DNA from: Acidobacteriota bacterium
GTDB lineage: Bacteria > Acidobacteriota > Blastocatellia > Pyrinomonadales > Pyrinomonadaceae
Assembly: GCA_019242475.1 (NCBI GenBank)
Contig: JAFAVK010000035.1
Coordinates: forward strand, 39,074 to 103,073
DNA length: 64,000 nt
Direction: 5' to 3'
The translations under genes were made by a program, and so were the position numbers. The notes under the pieces were generated by a model. It was not told the DNA's origin and did no database searches. It saw only the letters and a list, made by a program, of their open reading frames with translations. Each line of letters opens with the position of its first letter. The stretch's first letter is position 1. This document shows, piece after piece, positions 34,338-43,208 of this stretch.

Positions 34338-35344
34338 TTCCCCTCCCGCTTTAAAAGCGACTTCACGAGCCGCATGTAAAGTTCGACGGCCTCTTCCAGT
34401 TCTTGCTTCGAGACGCGCTCGCCGTCGGTGTGCGCGTCGAGGATGGAGCCGGGGCCGAGCAGCAGCGGCGTGCCCCAGCTCGAAAGGTACGGGATGTCGG
34501 TCGTGAAGCGGACGACCTCGCGCTCGAAGCCTTCGAGCGCGAGCATCCGCACGGGCTCGGCCGCCGACATGTACTCGACGCGCGCGCGCCCGCCGACCAG
34601 CTTTTCCAGAATCTCCTTGATCGTGCCCGAAGGCTTCACGAGCCTGATCTGCAACTCGGCCGCGGCCTCGGCCGGGATGACGTTGGGGCGCGTGCCGCCC
34701 TTGACGGTGCCGATGTTGCACGTCGTCTCGCCGAAGAACTCGTCGCGCGGCCACTCGCAGGCGCGCAGGTCGGCGAGCACGTCGAGCAGCTTCTCAATCG
34801 CCGACTCGCCGCGCTCGGGGTAGGCCGAGTGCGCCGCGCGCCCCTCGGTCAGGAGCCGCAGACGCAGCGAGCCCTTCGACCCGACGGCGAGTTTGTTCTC
34901 GGTCGGCTCGCCGTTAATCAGGTACTCGCACTCGCCGGCCATCTCGTGCGCGGCGGCGGCGCGCGCCCCGACGCTGCTCATCTCCTCGTCCACCGTGAAG
35001 AGCAGCCCGAACTCTTCAAGCCCTTCTTCACGAAGACGCGCCGCGGCCGTCAACTGCGCGGCGATGATGCCCTTCGCGTCGCACGCGCCGCGCCCCCGGA
35101 TGTGCGTCGCGTCCTCGTGCGAGGGGATGAACGGGGGCACCGTGTCCATGTGCGTCGAGAGCACGACCCGCGGCCGCGCCCCCGTCCGCGCCAGCACGTT
35201 CGAACGCCCCGGCTCGACCTCCTGCAATTCGACTCTATACCCGAGCCCCTCCAAATAAGACGCGAGGAAGCGCCCGACCTCCCCCTCCTCGCCCGAGACG
35301 GAAGGGATGTCCATCAGCGTCCTTGTCAGCTCGAACAGGTTCAT
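34328..35344 (-). CDS. dapE: M20 metallohydrolase, probable succinyl-diaminopimelate desuccinylase
   Basis: A 338-residue M20-family zinc hydrolase. The metal-binding motifs are STHMDTVPPF near residue 83, RGRGACDAKGIIAAQL near 107 and FTVDEEMSSVGARAA near 135, with the general-base Glu pair in DEE. Position in the operon beside dapA, dapB and dapD favours the DapE reaction, removing succinate from N-succinyl-LL-diaminopimelate, although related ArgE/LysK-type peptidases look alike. The start is 3 bp after the lysC stop, and its own stop lies within a dyad arm. Confidence 0.85.
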   Translation of the reverse strand: MNLFELTRTLMDIPSVSGEEGEVGRFLASYLEGLGYRVELQEVEPGRSNVLARTGARPRVVLSTHMDTVPPFIPSHEDATHIRGRGACDAKGIIAAQLTAAARLREEGLEEFGLLFTVDEEMSSVGARAAAAHEMAGECEYLINGEPTENKLAVGSKGSLRLRLLTEGRAAHSAYPERGESAIEKLLDVLADLRACEWPRDEFFGETTCNIGTVKGGTRPNVIPAEAAAELQIRLVKPSGTIKEILEKLVGGRARVEYMSAAEPVRMLALEGFEREVVRFTTDIPYLSSWGTPLLLGPGSILDAHTDGERVSKQELEEAVELYMRLVKSLLKREGKDF

Positions 35345-35347
35345 CTG

Positions 35348-36778
35348 CTAATGGCCGCCGAGTTCCGCGACCAGTTCCGCGGTGGCGCACTCGAAGAAGG
35401 CTTCGTGGAGGCGGCGCACCGTTTCGGCGACGTGCTGCTCCTCGACGACGAAGGTCAGGTTGATGCTGGACGCACCCTGCGAGATGAGCAGGACGTTGAT
35501 GTCCTTGATGGTCGAGAAGACGCGGCCGGCGATGCCCGGCGTCGAGCGCAGCCCCTCGCCGACGATGCAGACGATGGCGCGCTCGGGCTCGACGTGGACG
35601 GCCGCGATGTGCTTCAGGTCTTCGATGATGGCGTCTAACCTGGCCGGGTCTTCGAGCGAGAGCGAGACCGAGACCTCGGAGGTGGTGACGATGTCCACGG
35701 CCGTGCGGTGGCGCTCGAAGACCTCGAAGATGGCGCGCAGGAAGCCGTAGGCGCCGAGCATCCGCGCCGAGGTGACGTGGACGATCAGGACGCCCGTCTT
35801 GTGCGCGATGGCCTTGACCGTGCGCGGCGTCATCTCGGCGTCGAAGTAGACGACCGTGTCGGGCGAGCGCGGCGCGCGCGAGTTGCAGATGCGGACGGGG
35901 ACGTTGCGGACGACGGCCGGCAGGATCGTCTTCGGGTGCAAGACCTTCGCGCCGAAGTAGGCCAGCTCGGCCGCCTCGGCGTAGGAGAGGCGCGGGATGG
36001 TGCGCGCCTCCTTGACGACGCGCGGGTCGGCGGTGAGCACGCCCGACACGTCCGTCCAGATTTGAATCTCGCGGGAGCGCAGGGCCGCGCCGACGAGGCC
36101 GGCGGTGTAGTCGGAGCCGCCGCGGCCTAAGGTCGTCGTCTCACCCGACGCGGCCGAAGAGGCGATGAAGCCGCCGAGCACGGGGACGACGCCCTCCTCG
36201 ATTAAGGGCATCAACTGTTCGCGCGTGTGGCGGTCGGTCTCCTCTTTGAGGGGCGTGGCGCAGCCGTGCTCGTCGTCGGTGATGACGCAGCGGCGCGAGT
36301 CGGCCTGCCGCGCCTTGAGGCCGCGCGCGTCGAGCGCGCGCGCGAGCACCCACGAAGAGAGCTGTTCGCCGAAAGAGACGACGAGGTCTTGCAAAAGGGG
36401 CAGCGGCCTCGACCCCGCGGCGGCCTCGGCGAACGCGCGGCCGATCTCTTCACGCGCGTTTGACAGGACGCTTTCAAGCTCCGAGAGGGTGGCGTCGGCC
36501 TCCTGCCTCTGCGGGCCGTCCGCGAGCAGGGTGCGCAGCGCCGCGGTGTGGCGCGCGAAGTGCTCTTCCAGGTGCCCGAGCGCGCCCGCGCCCGCGCCCC
36601 CGGCGGCGCGCTCGAAGGCCGAGAGCAGCGCGTCCGTGAACTTGCTCATCGCCGAGACGACGACCACCGGGCGCGCGTCGCGCTCGGCGCGGACGAGCGC
36701 GATCACGCGCTCGAAGGCGCCCGCGTCCTCGACGGACGTGCCGCCGAACTTCATCACAATGGTCTGAATCGTCGTCAC
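35348..36778 (-). CDS. lysC: Aspartate kinase
   Basis: Phosphorylates aspartate, the entry step to the lysine/threonine/methionine branch. The protein is 476 residues from the GTG at 36778. KFGGTSVEDAGAFERVIALV opens the kinase domain, with VSFGEQLSSWVLARAL and TLGRGGSDYTAGLVGAAL further on. Two C-terminal ACT domains (from about residue 325, GVLIVHVTSARMLGAYGFL and ALERAIVCIVGEGL-like strands) should bind the inhibitory amino acid. It is the first gene of the seven-gene minus-strand operon ending in asd, and is divergent from the TetR gene. Confidence 0.93.
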   Translation of the reverse strand: MTTIQTIVMKFGGTSVEDAGAFERVIALVRAERDARPVVVVSAMSKFTDALLSAFERAAGGAGAGALGHLEEHFARHTAALRTLLADGPQRQEADATLSELESVLSNAREEIGRAFAEAAAGSRPLPLLQDLVVSFGEQLSSWVLARALDARGLKARQADSRRCVITDDEHGCATPLKEETDRHTREQLMPLIEEGVVPVLGGFIASSAASGETTTLGRGGSDYTAGLVGAALRSREIQIWTDVSGVLTADPRVVKEARTIPRLSYAEAAELAYFGAKVLHPKTILPAVVRNVPVRICNSRAPRSPDTVVYFDAEMTPRTVKAIAHKTGVLIVHVTSARMLGAYGFLRAIFEVFERHRTAVDIVTTSEVSVSLSLEDPARLDAIIEDLKHIAAVHVEPERAIVCIVGEGLRSTPGIAGRVFSTIKDINVLLISQGASSINLTFVVEEQHVAETVRRLHEAFFECATAELVAELGGH

Positions 36779-36929
36779 TCTAAAACAGTGTGCGGCGGCG
36801 CCCGGGCGCGCCCGCGGCCTCTGGCTCTCGAAGTTGGGGGTTGCAGCCGAAGAATACAAAGGCGCATGCCAAAAGGCAAACAGGTCGGCCCGCGCCGCGC
36901 CCGGTTTGTGACCCGCCGGAACAAAAGGG

Positions 36930-36957
36930 TTGACAGAACGCGCTTCCTGAATAAAAT
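36930..36957 (+). promoter_or_regulatory. Sigma-70-type promoter of the TetR gene
   Basis: A perfect TTGACA (36930-36935) is followed after 16 bp by TAAAAT (36952-36957), 24 bp before the ATG of the TetR gene. It is the best promoter match I see in the window. Confidence 0.75.
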
Positions 36958-36974
36958 AACGGACGTTCGTTTTT
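36958..36974. promoter_or_regulatory. Putative TetR operator overlapping its own promoter
   Basis: ACGGACGTTCGTTTTTT starts at the -10 box and shares ACGTTCGTTTTT with the site at 37707-37726 before the TonB receptor gene. Sites with an ACGTTCGT core are common for TetR-type regulators. Autorepression is inferred. Confidence 0.6.
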
Positions 36975-36981
36975 TGACCGT

Positions 36982-37656
36982 ATGCCGAAATTGAGCCAGG
37001 AGGCGTTGGAGAAGCGGCGCGGCCGCATCGAGGAGGCGGCCCGCGAGCTGTTCATCAGGCGCGGCTTCCACGCCACCTCGATGCGCGACATCGCCGAGGG
37101 CGCGCAGACCTCGCTCGGCAACCTGTACAACTACTACCGGACGAAGGAAGACATCCTCGAATCAATCATCGGCCGCTACCAGAAGGTGATCGACGCGCGG
37201 CTGCGCACGATCTTCGAGGAGGTCGAGGAGCCCTTCCACCCCGAGAGCCTCAAGCGGTTCGGCCGCATGGTCAAGGAGCTGGTGAGCGCCCACTCGGACT
37301 TCTGGCTGCTGATGTACATCGACGTGCTGGAGTTCGAGAACCAGCACTTCCGCAAGATGTTCGAGGGGCTGGCCGCGAACCTGCGGCGCCGCTTCGCGCC
37401 CTACTTCCGGCGGCTGAAGGAGGAGGGCGCGCTCTACGAGGGGGTTGACCCGGCGGTCGGGTTCACGGCGGCCTACATGCAGTTCTTCAACTACTTCCTG
37501 GTCGAGAAGCTCTTCGGCGGCAAGCGCCACCTCGGGCTCTCGGACGACCGCGTGGTCGAGCACCTGAGCGAAATCTTCTGCCGGGGCGTCCTGCGCCCCG
37601 AGAAGCTGCGCGAGCTGAGCGGGGCGGCGCCCCGCGCCAAATCCAAAGTCAACTGA
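36982..37656 (+). CDS. TetR-family transcriptional regulator
   Basis: A 224-residue TetR-type repressor. The N-terminal helix-turn-helix is clear (ARELFIRRGFHATSMRDIAE, SLGNLYNYYRTKEDIL), and the C-terminal ~160 residues form a helical ligand-binding and dimer domain of variable sequence. The gene has its own promoter, and the same operator-like sequence occurs here and before the adjacent TonB receptor gene, so it probably controls both and perhaps the following aromatic/acyl-CoA genes. An acyl- or aroyl-CoA ligand would suit the context, by analogy with FadR/PaaR-type TetR proteins. That is inference. Confidence 0.9.
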   Translation: MPKLSQEALEKRRGRIEEAARELFIRRGFHATSMRDIAEGAQTSLGNLYNYYRTKEDILESIIGRYQKVIDARLRTIFEEVEEPFHPESLKRFGRMVKELVSAHSDFWLLMYIDVLEFENQHFRKMFEGLAANLRRRFAPYFRRLKEEGALYEGVDPAVGFTAAYMQFFNYFLVEKLFGGKRHLGLSDDRVVEHLSEIFCRGVLRPEKLRELSGAAPRAKSKVN

Positions 37657-37706
37657 GGGCGGCCGCGGCGGGGGCAGTCACCGCCGCCCGCGCCGAGCTC
37701 GAGAAC

Positions 37707-37726
37707 AAAAACGTACGTTCGTTTTT
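37707..37726. promoter_or_regulatory. Putative TetR operator upstream of the TonB receptor gene
   Basis: AAAAACGTACGTTCGTTTTT is a near-perfect palindrome (two mismatched pairs, AAAAACG...CGTTTTT arms) about 65 bp before the ATG of the Oar-like receptor gene. Its right half is identical to the site overlapping the TetR promoter. Confidence 0.65.
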
Positions 37727-37790
37727 AATTTGAGCCGGGGCATCCGGCAGGCCCGAAATGCACGCAAGCCTTCGCAGGAGGTACTTGAAA

Positions 37791-40700
37791 ATGTTTTCCC
37801 CTAAACGGCTGTTAGTCCTCTCCCTCGTCCTCGTCTCGCTGGCCGCCCACGCGCTCGGGCAGGGCGCGACGGGGCAGATCACGGGCACGGTCGCGGACGC
37901 CGCGGGCGCGGTCGTCCCCGGCGCTTCCGTCACGGTCACAAACCTCGCCACCTCGCTCACGCGCGAAGTCACCACGGGCGGCGAGGGCGAGTTCGCCGTC
38001 CCCCTCCTCCCGCCCGGCCAGTACAAGGTCGAGGTCGCGGCCAAGGGCTTCAAGCGCGCCGTCGTCACGGAGTTGACGGTCAACGTCACGCAGACCTCGA
38101 CGCTCAACCTCACGCTCGACCCTTCGAGCGTGGAAGAGACCGTGCTCGTGACGGCCGAGGGCACGCTCGTCCAGCAGGAGAGCTCGCAGGTCGGCCGCGT
38201 CGTCGAGAGCCGCGCCATCAGCACGCTCCCCCTGCCGACGCGCAACTTCCAGCAACTCCTGACGCTCTCGCCGGGCACGTCCGCGAGCGTGTCGAACAAC
38301 ACGGAGCTGGGGCGCGGCGACGCGATCATCTCGGTCAACGGGCAGCGCACGACCTCGAACAGCGTCCGCATCAACGGCATCGACGCCAACTCGGTCGGCA
38401 CCAACTCGACGCCGAACATCGCCGTGCCCGCGACCGACAGCATTCAGGAGTTCGTCGTGCAGACCTCGCTCTACGACGCCTCGCAGGGCCGCAACGCGGG
38501 CGGCAACGTCGAGGCCGTCACCAAGTCCGGCGGGCGCGAGTTCCACGGCAACATCTACGCCTTCCTGCGCGACGACGCTTTGAACGCCAACGACTTCTTC
38601 CTCAACTCGGCCGGGCGCCCGCGCCCCGTGCTCGAACGCAAGCAGTTCGGCGGCACCCTCGGCGGCCCCGTCGTGCAGGACAAGCTCTTCTTCTTCACCT
38701 CCTACCAGGGCACGCGCGAGCGCAACGGCGCGTCGCTCAACAACAGCCTGACGTTCCCGGTCATCCCCGTCGCTTTGACGGACAGCAACCGCACGGCCGC
38801 GGGGCTGGCGGCGGCCTTCGGGCTGCCGCAGGCTTCCATCAGCCCCATCGCGGTCTCGATTCTGAACGCGAAGCTGACTTCGGGCGCGTTCGCGATTCCT
38901 TCGGCGACGACCGCCTCGGGCCTCTCGCCGCAGTCGGGCCTCTCGACGTTCCACGAGGGCCAGTTCAACGGCAACCTCGACTGGACGATCAACCAGAAGC
39001 ACACCTTCTCGGCCAAGAACTTCTTCGCCAGCAACCCGACGTTCCAGTCGAACTACAACTTCGCCGGTTTGGGGAACGGCCCGCAGCAGTTGCCGGGCAC
39101 GGGCGGCGACCTCGACATCATCCAGGCGCTCTCTTCGCTGACGGACACGTACGTCTTCAGCCCGAACGTCATCAACCAGGCGCGCTTCGGCTTCAGCCGC
39201 CTGCGCGTGACCTCCGTGCCCGAGGAGCCGTTCACGGCGCAGCAGTTCGGCATCACGAACCCGCTCGGCAACCTCTTCCCGGGCATGCCGACGCTGACGG
39301 TGACGGGCCTCTTCGTGCTCGGCTCGTCGCCTCTGGCCGACCAGTCTTCGCGCATCAACTCGTTCGGCTTCCAGGACACGCTCTCGATTGTCAAAGGTCG
39401 TCACCGCATCAAGGTCGGCGGCGAGTACCGGCGCTCGCAGGTCAACTTCTACTTCAACGCCTTCTCGCGCGGGCAGCTCATCTTCCCGACGTTCGCCAAC
39501 TTCCTGCTCGGCCAGTCGGTCTCGATCATCGGCTCGGGCGTCTACGACCGCGCCTTCCGCGTCAACGACCTCAACGGGTTCGTGCAGGACGACGTGAAGG
39601 TTTCGAACCGCCTGACCTTGAACCTCGGGCTGCGTTATGACTTCTACGGGCTGCCGAAGGAGAAGTACGGCCGCCTCGTCAACTTCGTCCCCGAGCAGTT
39701 CCGCAACGGCACGCTCGCCGCTCCTGCGCAGCCGCCGAACGGCTTCGTACAGGCGGGCAACGCCGTGAACCCCCTGCCCGGCGTGCCGCTCGTGGACGAC
39801 ACGCTCGTCCCGCAGGACAAGAACAACTTCGCGCCGCGCGTCGGCTTCGCGTACCGCGTGAACCAGTCGGGGACGCTCGCCCTGCGCGGCGGCTACGGCA
39901 TCTACTACGACCGCATCTCGACGCGCTTCGCCAACACGCAGCTCTTCAACTTCCCGTACCTCGGCCTCGGCGTCGGCGTCTTCCGCCCGCTCGCCACGCC
40001 GTTCGCGGCCGTGCCGCAGCCCGGCGCCTTCCCCGTCAACGCGACCGTGCCGAGCCCGCTCGCGCCGCTCGGCATCCTCATCAGCGGCGTCTACCCCGAC
40101 CCGAACCTGCGCACGCCCTACATCCAGCAGTACAACGCGAACGTGCAGTGGGAGTTCGCGCGCGACTACCTCTTGGAAGTCGGCTACGTCGGCTCGAAGG
40201 GGACGAAGCTTTTGCAACTGCTGACCATCAACCAGCCGATCTACAACCCTTCGACGAACACGTTCGCCGCGCCCTACGCGCCGTTCGTCTCGGCGCAGAA
40301 GAACGCGACCGGCGGCTTGCAGCAGGTGCAGACCTCCTCGAACTCGCACTACGACTCGCTCCAAGTGAGCGTGACGAAGCGTTTCAGCCGCGGCTTGCAG
40401 TTCCTCTCGGCCTACACGTTCGGTAAGTCGATTGACTACTACTCGGGCGGCACGGTCAACGAGCTGGTCTCGACGCCCGGCGACCAGCGCAACTGGAAGA
40501 CGAACCGCGGCCTTTCGGACTTCGACCGCCGTCACCGCTTCGTCACGAGCTTCGTCTACGACCTGCCCGGTCTGGTCGGCGGCGACTCGGCGGCGCGCTG
40601 GCTCCTGAACGACTGGGGCTTGAACGGCATCGCGACCTTCCAGTCGGGCCTGCCCTTCTCGGTCATACAGGTGCCGGACAACAACACCGTCCAGCGCGCG

Positions 40701-41081
40701 AACTACCGGCCGGGCTTCACGGGCGCCGTCGAGGGCTCGGGCCGCACGCAGGACAGGCTGGCGCAGTACTTCAACACGAACGCCTTCGTCTCTTCGACTT
40801 TGACGGGCGGCTTCTTCGACCCCGCCGCGCCGTTCGGCAACACGGGGCGCAACATCCTGACGGGGCCGGGGCAGAAGAACGTTGACTTCTCCGTCGTCAA
40901 GTACCTGCCGTTCACCGAGCGCCTGCGCGGCGAATTCCGCACGGAGTTCTTCAACCTCTTCAACTGGGCCAACTTCGCCAACCCGAACAGCAACATCTCG
41001 GTGCCCGCGACCTTCGGCCGCATCACACAGACCAGCGCCGGCCCGCGCGTCATCCAGTTCGCCTTTAAGTTAAACTTCTAA
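37791..41081 (+). CDS. Oar-like TonB-dependent receptor with carboxypeptidase regulatory domain
   Basis: A 1096-residue outer-membrane protein. A signal peptide (KRLLVLSLVLVSLAAHALGQ) is followed by a carboxypeptidase-regulatory-like domain (ITGTVADAAGAVVPGASVTV), a plug-like region (RQISTLPL-type turn, SVNGQRTTSNSVRINGIDAN, VTKSGGREFHGNIYAF) and a very large barrel ending TSAGPRVIQFAFKLNF with the usual terminal aromatic. This Oar-like architecture is especially abundant in Acidobacteriota. The ligand is unknown; as first gene of the downstream catabolic set it may import an aromatic or lipid-like compound. GGAGGT lies 8 bases before the ATG. Confidence 0.92.
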   Translation: MFSPKRLLVLSLVLVSLAAHALGQGATGQITGTVADAAGAVVPGASVTVTNLATSLTREVTTGGEGEFAVPLLPPGQYKVEVAAKGFKRAVVTELTVNVTQTSTLNLTLDPSSVEETVLVTAEGTLVQQESSQVGRVVESRAISTLPLPTRNFQQLLTLSPGTSASVSNNTELGRGDAIISVNGQRTTSNSVRINGIDANSVGTNSTPNIAVPATDSIQEFVVQTSLYDASQGRNAGGNVEAVTKSGGREFHGNIYAFLRDDALNANDFFLNSAGRPRPVLERKQFGGTLGGPVVQDKLFFFTSYQGTRERNGASLNNSLTFPVIPVALTDSNRTAAGLAAAFGLPQASISPIAVSILNAKLTSGAFAIPSATTASGLSPQSGLSTFHEGQFNGNLDWTINQKHTFSAKNFFASNPTFQSNYNFAGLGNGPQQLPGTGGDLDIIQALSSLTDTYVFSPNVINQARFGFSRLRVTSVPEEPFTAQQFGITNPLGNLFPGMPTLTVTGLFVLGSSPLADQSSRINSFGFQDTLSIVKGRHRIKVGGEYRRSQVNFYFNAFSRGQLIFPTFANFLLGQSVSIIGSGVYDRAFRVNDLNGFVQDDVKVSNRLTLNLGLRYDFYGLPKEKYGRLVNFVPEQFRNGTLAAPAQPPNGFVQAGNAVNPLPGVPLVDDTLVPQDKNNFAPRVGFAYRVNQSGTLALRGGYGIYYDRISTRFANTQLFNFPYLGLGVGVFRPLATPFAAVPQPGAFPVNATVPSPLAPLGILISGVYPDPNLRTPYIQQYNANVQWEFARDYLLEVGYVGSKGTKLLQLLTINQPIYNPSTNTFAAPYAPFVSAQKNATGGLQQVQTSSNSHYDSLQVSVTKRFSRGLQFLSAYTFGKSIDYYSGGTVNELVSTPGDQRNWKTNRGLSDFDRRHRFVTSFVYDLPGLVGGDSAARWLLNDWGLNGIATFQSGLPFSVIQVPDNNTVQRANYRPGFTGAVEGSGRTQDRLAQYFNTNAFVSSTLTGGFFDPAAPFGNTGRNILTGPGQKNVDFSVVKYLPFTERLRGEFRTEFFNLFNWANFANPNSNISVPATFGRITQTSAGPRVIQFAFKLNF

Positions 41082-41090
41082 GGCGGACGG

Positions 41091-41885
41091 ATGTCGAAAC
41101 TTAGTGTCAAGGGCTTTGAGCTTTACTACGAGGAGCACGGGCGGGGCGAGCCGCTCGTGCTCGTGCCGGGCTTCGGGACGGGGCTCTGGATTTGGTACAG
41201 GCAAGTCCCCGCGTTCGCCGAGAGGTTCCGCACCATCGTCTTCGACCCGCGCGGCGTGGCGCGCTCAAAAGCTTCGGACGAGCCGTTCACGATGCGCGAC
41301 CTGGCGGAAGACCTCGCCGCGTTGCTCGAAGAGCTGAAGGTCGAGCGTGCGCACGTGCTCGGCGCGAGCTTCGGCGGCTTCGTCGCGCAGGAGTTCGCGC
41401 TCGCGCACCCCGAGCGCACGCGAAGCTTGATTCTTTGCTGCACGAGCTACGGCGGGCCGGGGCACGTCCCGCCCGCGCCCGAGACGCTCGCGGCCATCGC
41501 CTCGACGAAAGGGCTCAACACCGCGGAGCGCGTGCGCGAGAACCTTCTGCTCGCCTTCTCGCCGCGGTTCGTCGCGGAGCAGCCCGCGGAGGTCGAGCGC
41601 GTCGTCAGCCTCCGCGCGGAATCGGACGTGCCCGAGCACGCCTACCTGCGGCAGCTCCAGGCGGCCGTCGCCTTCGACGCCGCGGCGCGCGTCGGCGGGA
41701 TTTCCGCCCCGACGCTCGTCATCACCGGCGACGCCGACGCGATTGTCCCGCACCAGAACTCTTTGAACCTCGCCGCCGCCATCCCCGGCGCGACGCTTAA
41801 AATCATCGGCGGCGGCAGCCACGCCTTCTTCATCGAACAGGCCGACGAGTTCAACCGCGCGGTCGTCGAATTCATCGGGCAATAA
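41091..41885 (+). CDS. Alpha/beta-fold hydrolase (cytoplasmic)
   Basis: A 264-residue alpha/beta hydrolase. The oxyanion-hole region is LVLVPGFGTGLWIWYR, the nucleophile serine is in VLGASFGGFVAQEFAL near residue 101, the acid is in VITGDADAIVPHQNS, and the catalytic His is in GGGSHAFFIEQ. The sequence resembles 3-oxoadipate enol-lactonase/aryl ester hydrolases, fitting aromatic metabolism, but the substrate is not determined. It begins 9 bp after the TonB receptor gene, implying one transcript. No signal peptide. Confidence 0.88.
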   Translation: MSKLSVKGFELYYEEHGRGEPLVLVPGFGTGLWIWYRQVPAFAERFRTIVFDPRGVARSKASDEPFTMRDLAEDLAALLEELKVERAHVLGASFGGFVAQEFALAHPERTRSLILCCTSYGGPGHVPPAPETLAAIASTKGLNTAERVRENLLLAFSPRFVAEQPAEVERVVSLRAESDVPEHAYLRQLQAAVAFDAAARVGGISAPTLVITGDADAIVPHQNSLNLAAAIPGATLKIIGGGSHAFFIEQADEFNRAVVEFIGQ

Positions 41886-41909
41886 CAGTTTCAAATTTCA
41901 AATCTTCCC

Positions 41910-42899
41910 ATGACCTACGCACGCATCATCGGAACCGGCTCGTACGTGCCCGAGAAAGTCCTGACGAACGCCGACCTCGGCCGGATGCTCGGCGAGGACG
42001 TGGACGAGTTCGTCTCGGGCGTGCTCGGCATCCGCGAGCGCCACGTCTGCGGCGAGGACGAGAGCACGGCCGACCTCGCCACAGAGGCCGCGCGCCGCGC
42101 GCTCGCGTCGGCGGGCGTCCGCCCCGAAGAGTTAGACCTCGTCGTCCTCGCCACCGACACGCCCGAGTACATCTCGCCCGCCACGTCGGTCGTCGTGCAG
42201 CACCGCCTCGGCGCGAAGCGCGCCGGCACGTTCGACCTGAACTGCGCCTGCGCCGGCTTCGTCACCGCGCTCGACACCGCCTCGAAGTACGTCATCGCCG
42301 ATTCTTCTTACAAGCACGTCCTCGTCGTCGGCGCCTACGCGATGTCGAAGTACCTCGACTGGACGGACAAGAAGACGGCGACCATCTTCGCCGACGGCGC
42401 GGGCGCGGTCGTGCTTCGCGCCGACGAAGCACGCCCCGGCTTCCTCGCCTCGAAGCTCGTCGCCGAGGGGAGCTACCACGACCACATGGGCATCTACGCG
42501 GGCGGCACGCGCATGCCCGTCACCGAGGACGTGCTGCGCGAGGGCGTCTGGCAGAAGCTCCGCTTCGCCAAGAAGTACCCGGCCGAGGTCAACACGGAGG
42601 GCTGGCCGGCCATCGTCAACGATGTCTTGAAGAAAGCAAGCTTGACGAAAGACGACGTGGCGCTCTTCCTCTTCACGCAGGTCAACCTGAGCACCATCAA
42701 GATCGTGTTGGAGAAGATGAATCTGCCCTGGGAGCGCACGCACACCGTCATGGGTAAGTGGGGTTACACCGGCTCGGCCTGCATCCCAATGGTCTTGGAC
42801 GACGCCGTGCGGGAGGGAAAGCTCAAGGACGGCGACGTGTTTGTTATGTGCGCCTCCGGCGGCGGCCTCAACATGGCCTGCGCGGCTTTTAAGTGGTAG
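41910..42899 (+). CDS. KAS III (FabH)-like protein lacking the catalytic His and Asn
   Basis: A 329-residue thiolase-fold protein resembling 3-oxoacyl-ACP synthase III along its full length (GTGSYVPEKVLTNADL, FDLNCACAGFVTALD, ADGAGAVVL, ASGGGLNMACAAFKW). The nucleophilic cysteine is present at 114. Where FabH has HQAN this protein has TQVN (Thr256), and where FabH has GNTSA it has GYTGSA (Tyr286). The His/Asn pair needed for decarboxylative condensation is therefore missing, while acyl transfer to Cys114 remains possible. It may be an acyltransferase or use another condensation mechanism. It sits between a hydrolase and an acyl-CoA ligase in the probable aromatic-acid island. Confidence 0.85.
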   Translation: MTYARIIGTGSYVPEKVLTNADLGRMLGEDVDEFVSGVLGIRERHVCGEDESTADLATEAARRALASAGVRPEELDLVVLATDTPEYISPATSVVVQHRLGAKRAGTFDLNCACAGFVTALDTASKYVIADSSYKHVLVVGAYAMSKYLDWTDKKTATIFADGAGAVVLRADEARPGFLASKLVAEGSYHDHMGIYAGGTRMPVTEDVLREGVWQKLRFAKKYPAEVNTEGWPAIVNDVLKKASLTKDDVALFLFTQVNLSTIKIVLEKMNLPWERTHTVMGKWGYTGSACIPMVLDDAVREGKLKDGDVFVMCASGGGLNMACAAFKW

Positions 42900-42912
42900 T
42901 CGCAACCCTGTA

Positions 42913-43164
42913 ACACGCACGCGCGACGAATAAACGCGAACCCGGCACAAAGGAACGCGAACCCGACACAAAGGAACGCAAACCCGGCACAAAGAAACGG
43001 GAACCCGGCACAAAGAAACGCGAACAACGTACAAGCGAACGGGTGTGCGTAACTAAGTGACGAACGTCCTTCACAAAGGAATGTCTACCCGTTACGCCGT
43101 CGCGCCGAAGCGTTTCAGAGGAACGGCCGCGCGTTGCGAAACTAACGGAACCCGTCACAAAGTT
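42913..43164. repeat. Degenerate 21-bp tandem repeat array
   Basis: A 21-bp unit, ACGCGAACCCGGCACAAAGGA-like (consensus here split as ACGCGAACCC / GGCACAAAGRA), repeats without gaps. The five copies between 42934 and 43038 are well conserved, and weaker copies in the same register extend to about 43164, with CACAAAGGA at 43072-43080 and GAACCCGTCACAAAG at 43148-43162. Reverse-strand frames in the conserved core are all open and read as heptads such as FAFLCAG. It fills the 309-bp gap before the acyl-CoA ligase gene, in which I see no gene. Confidence 0.85.
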
Positions 43165-43208
43165 TAAGGAAGGCTTCGGAAGGTTTCGGGTTCGCGCGAC
43201 GAGCTTTT

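Noticed and set aside
37812..40535. A 907-codon open frame on the minus strand
   Set aside because: It mirrors the TonB receptor gene, which has a signal peptide, plug and ribosome site; the antisense product shows no family features.
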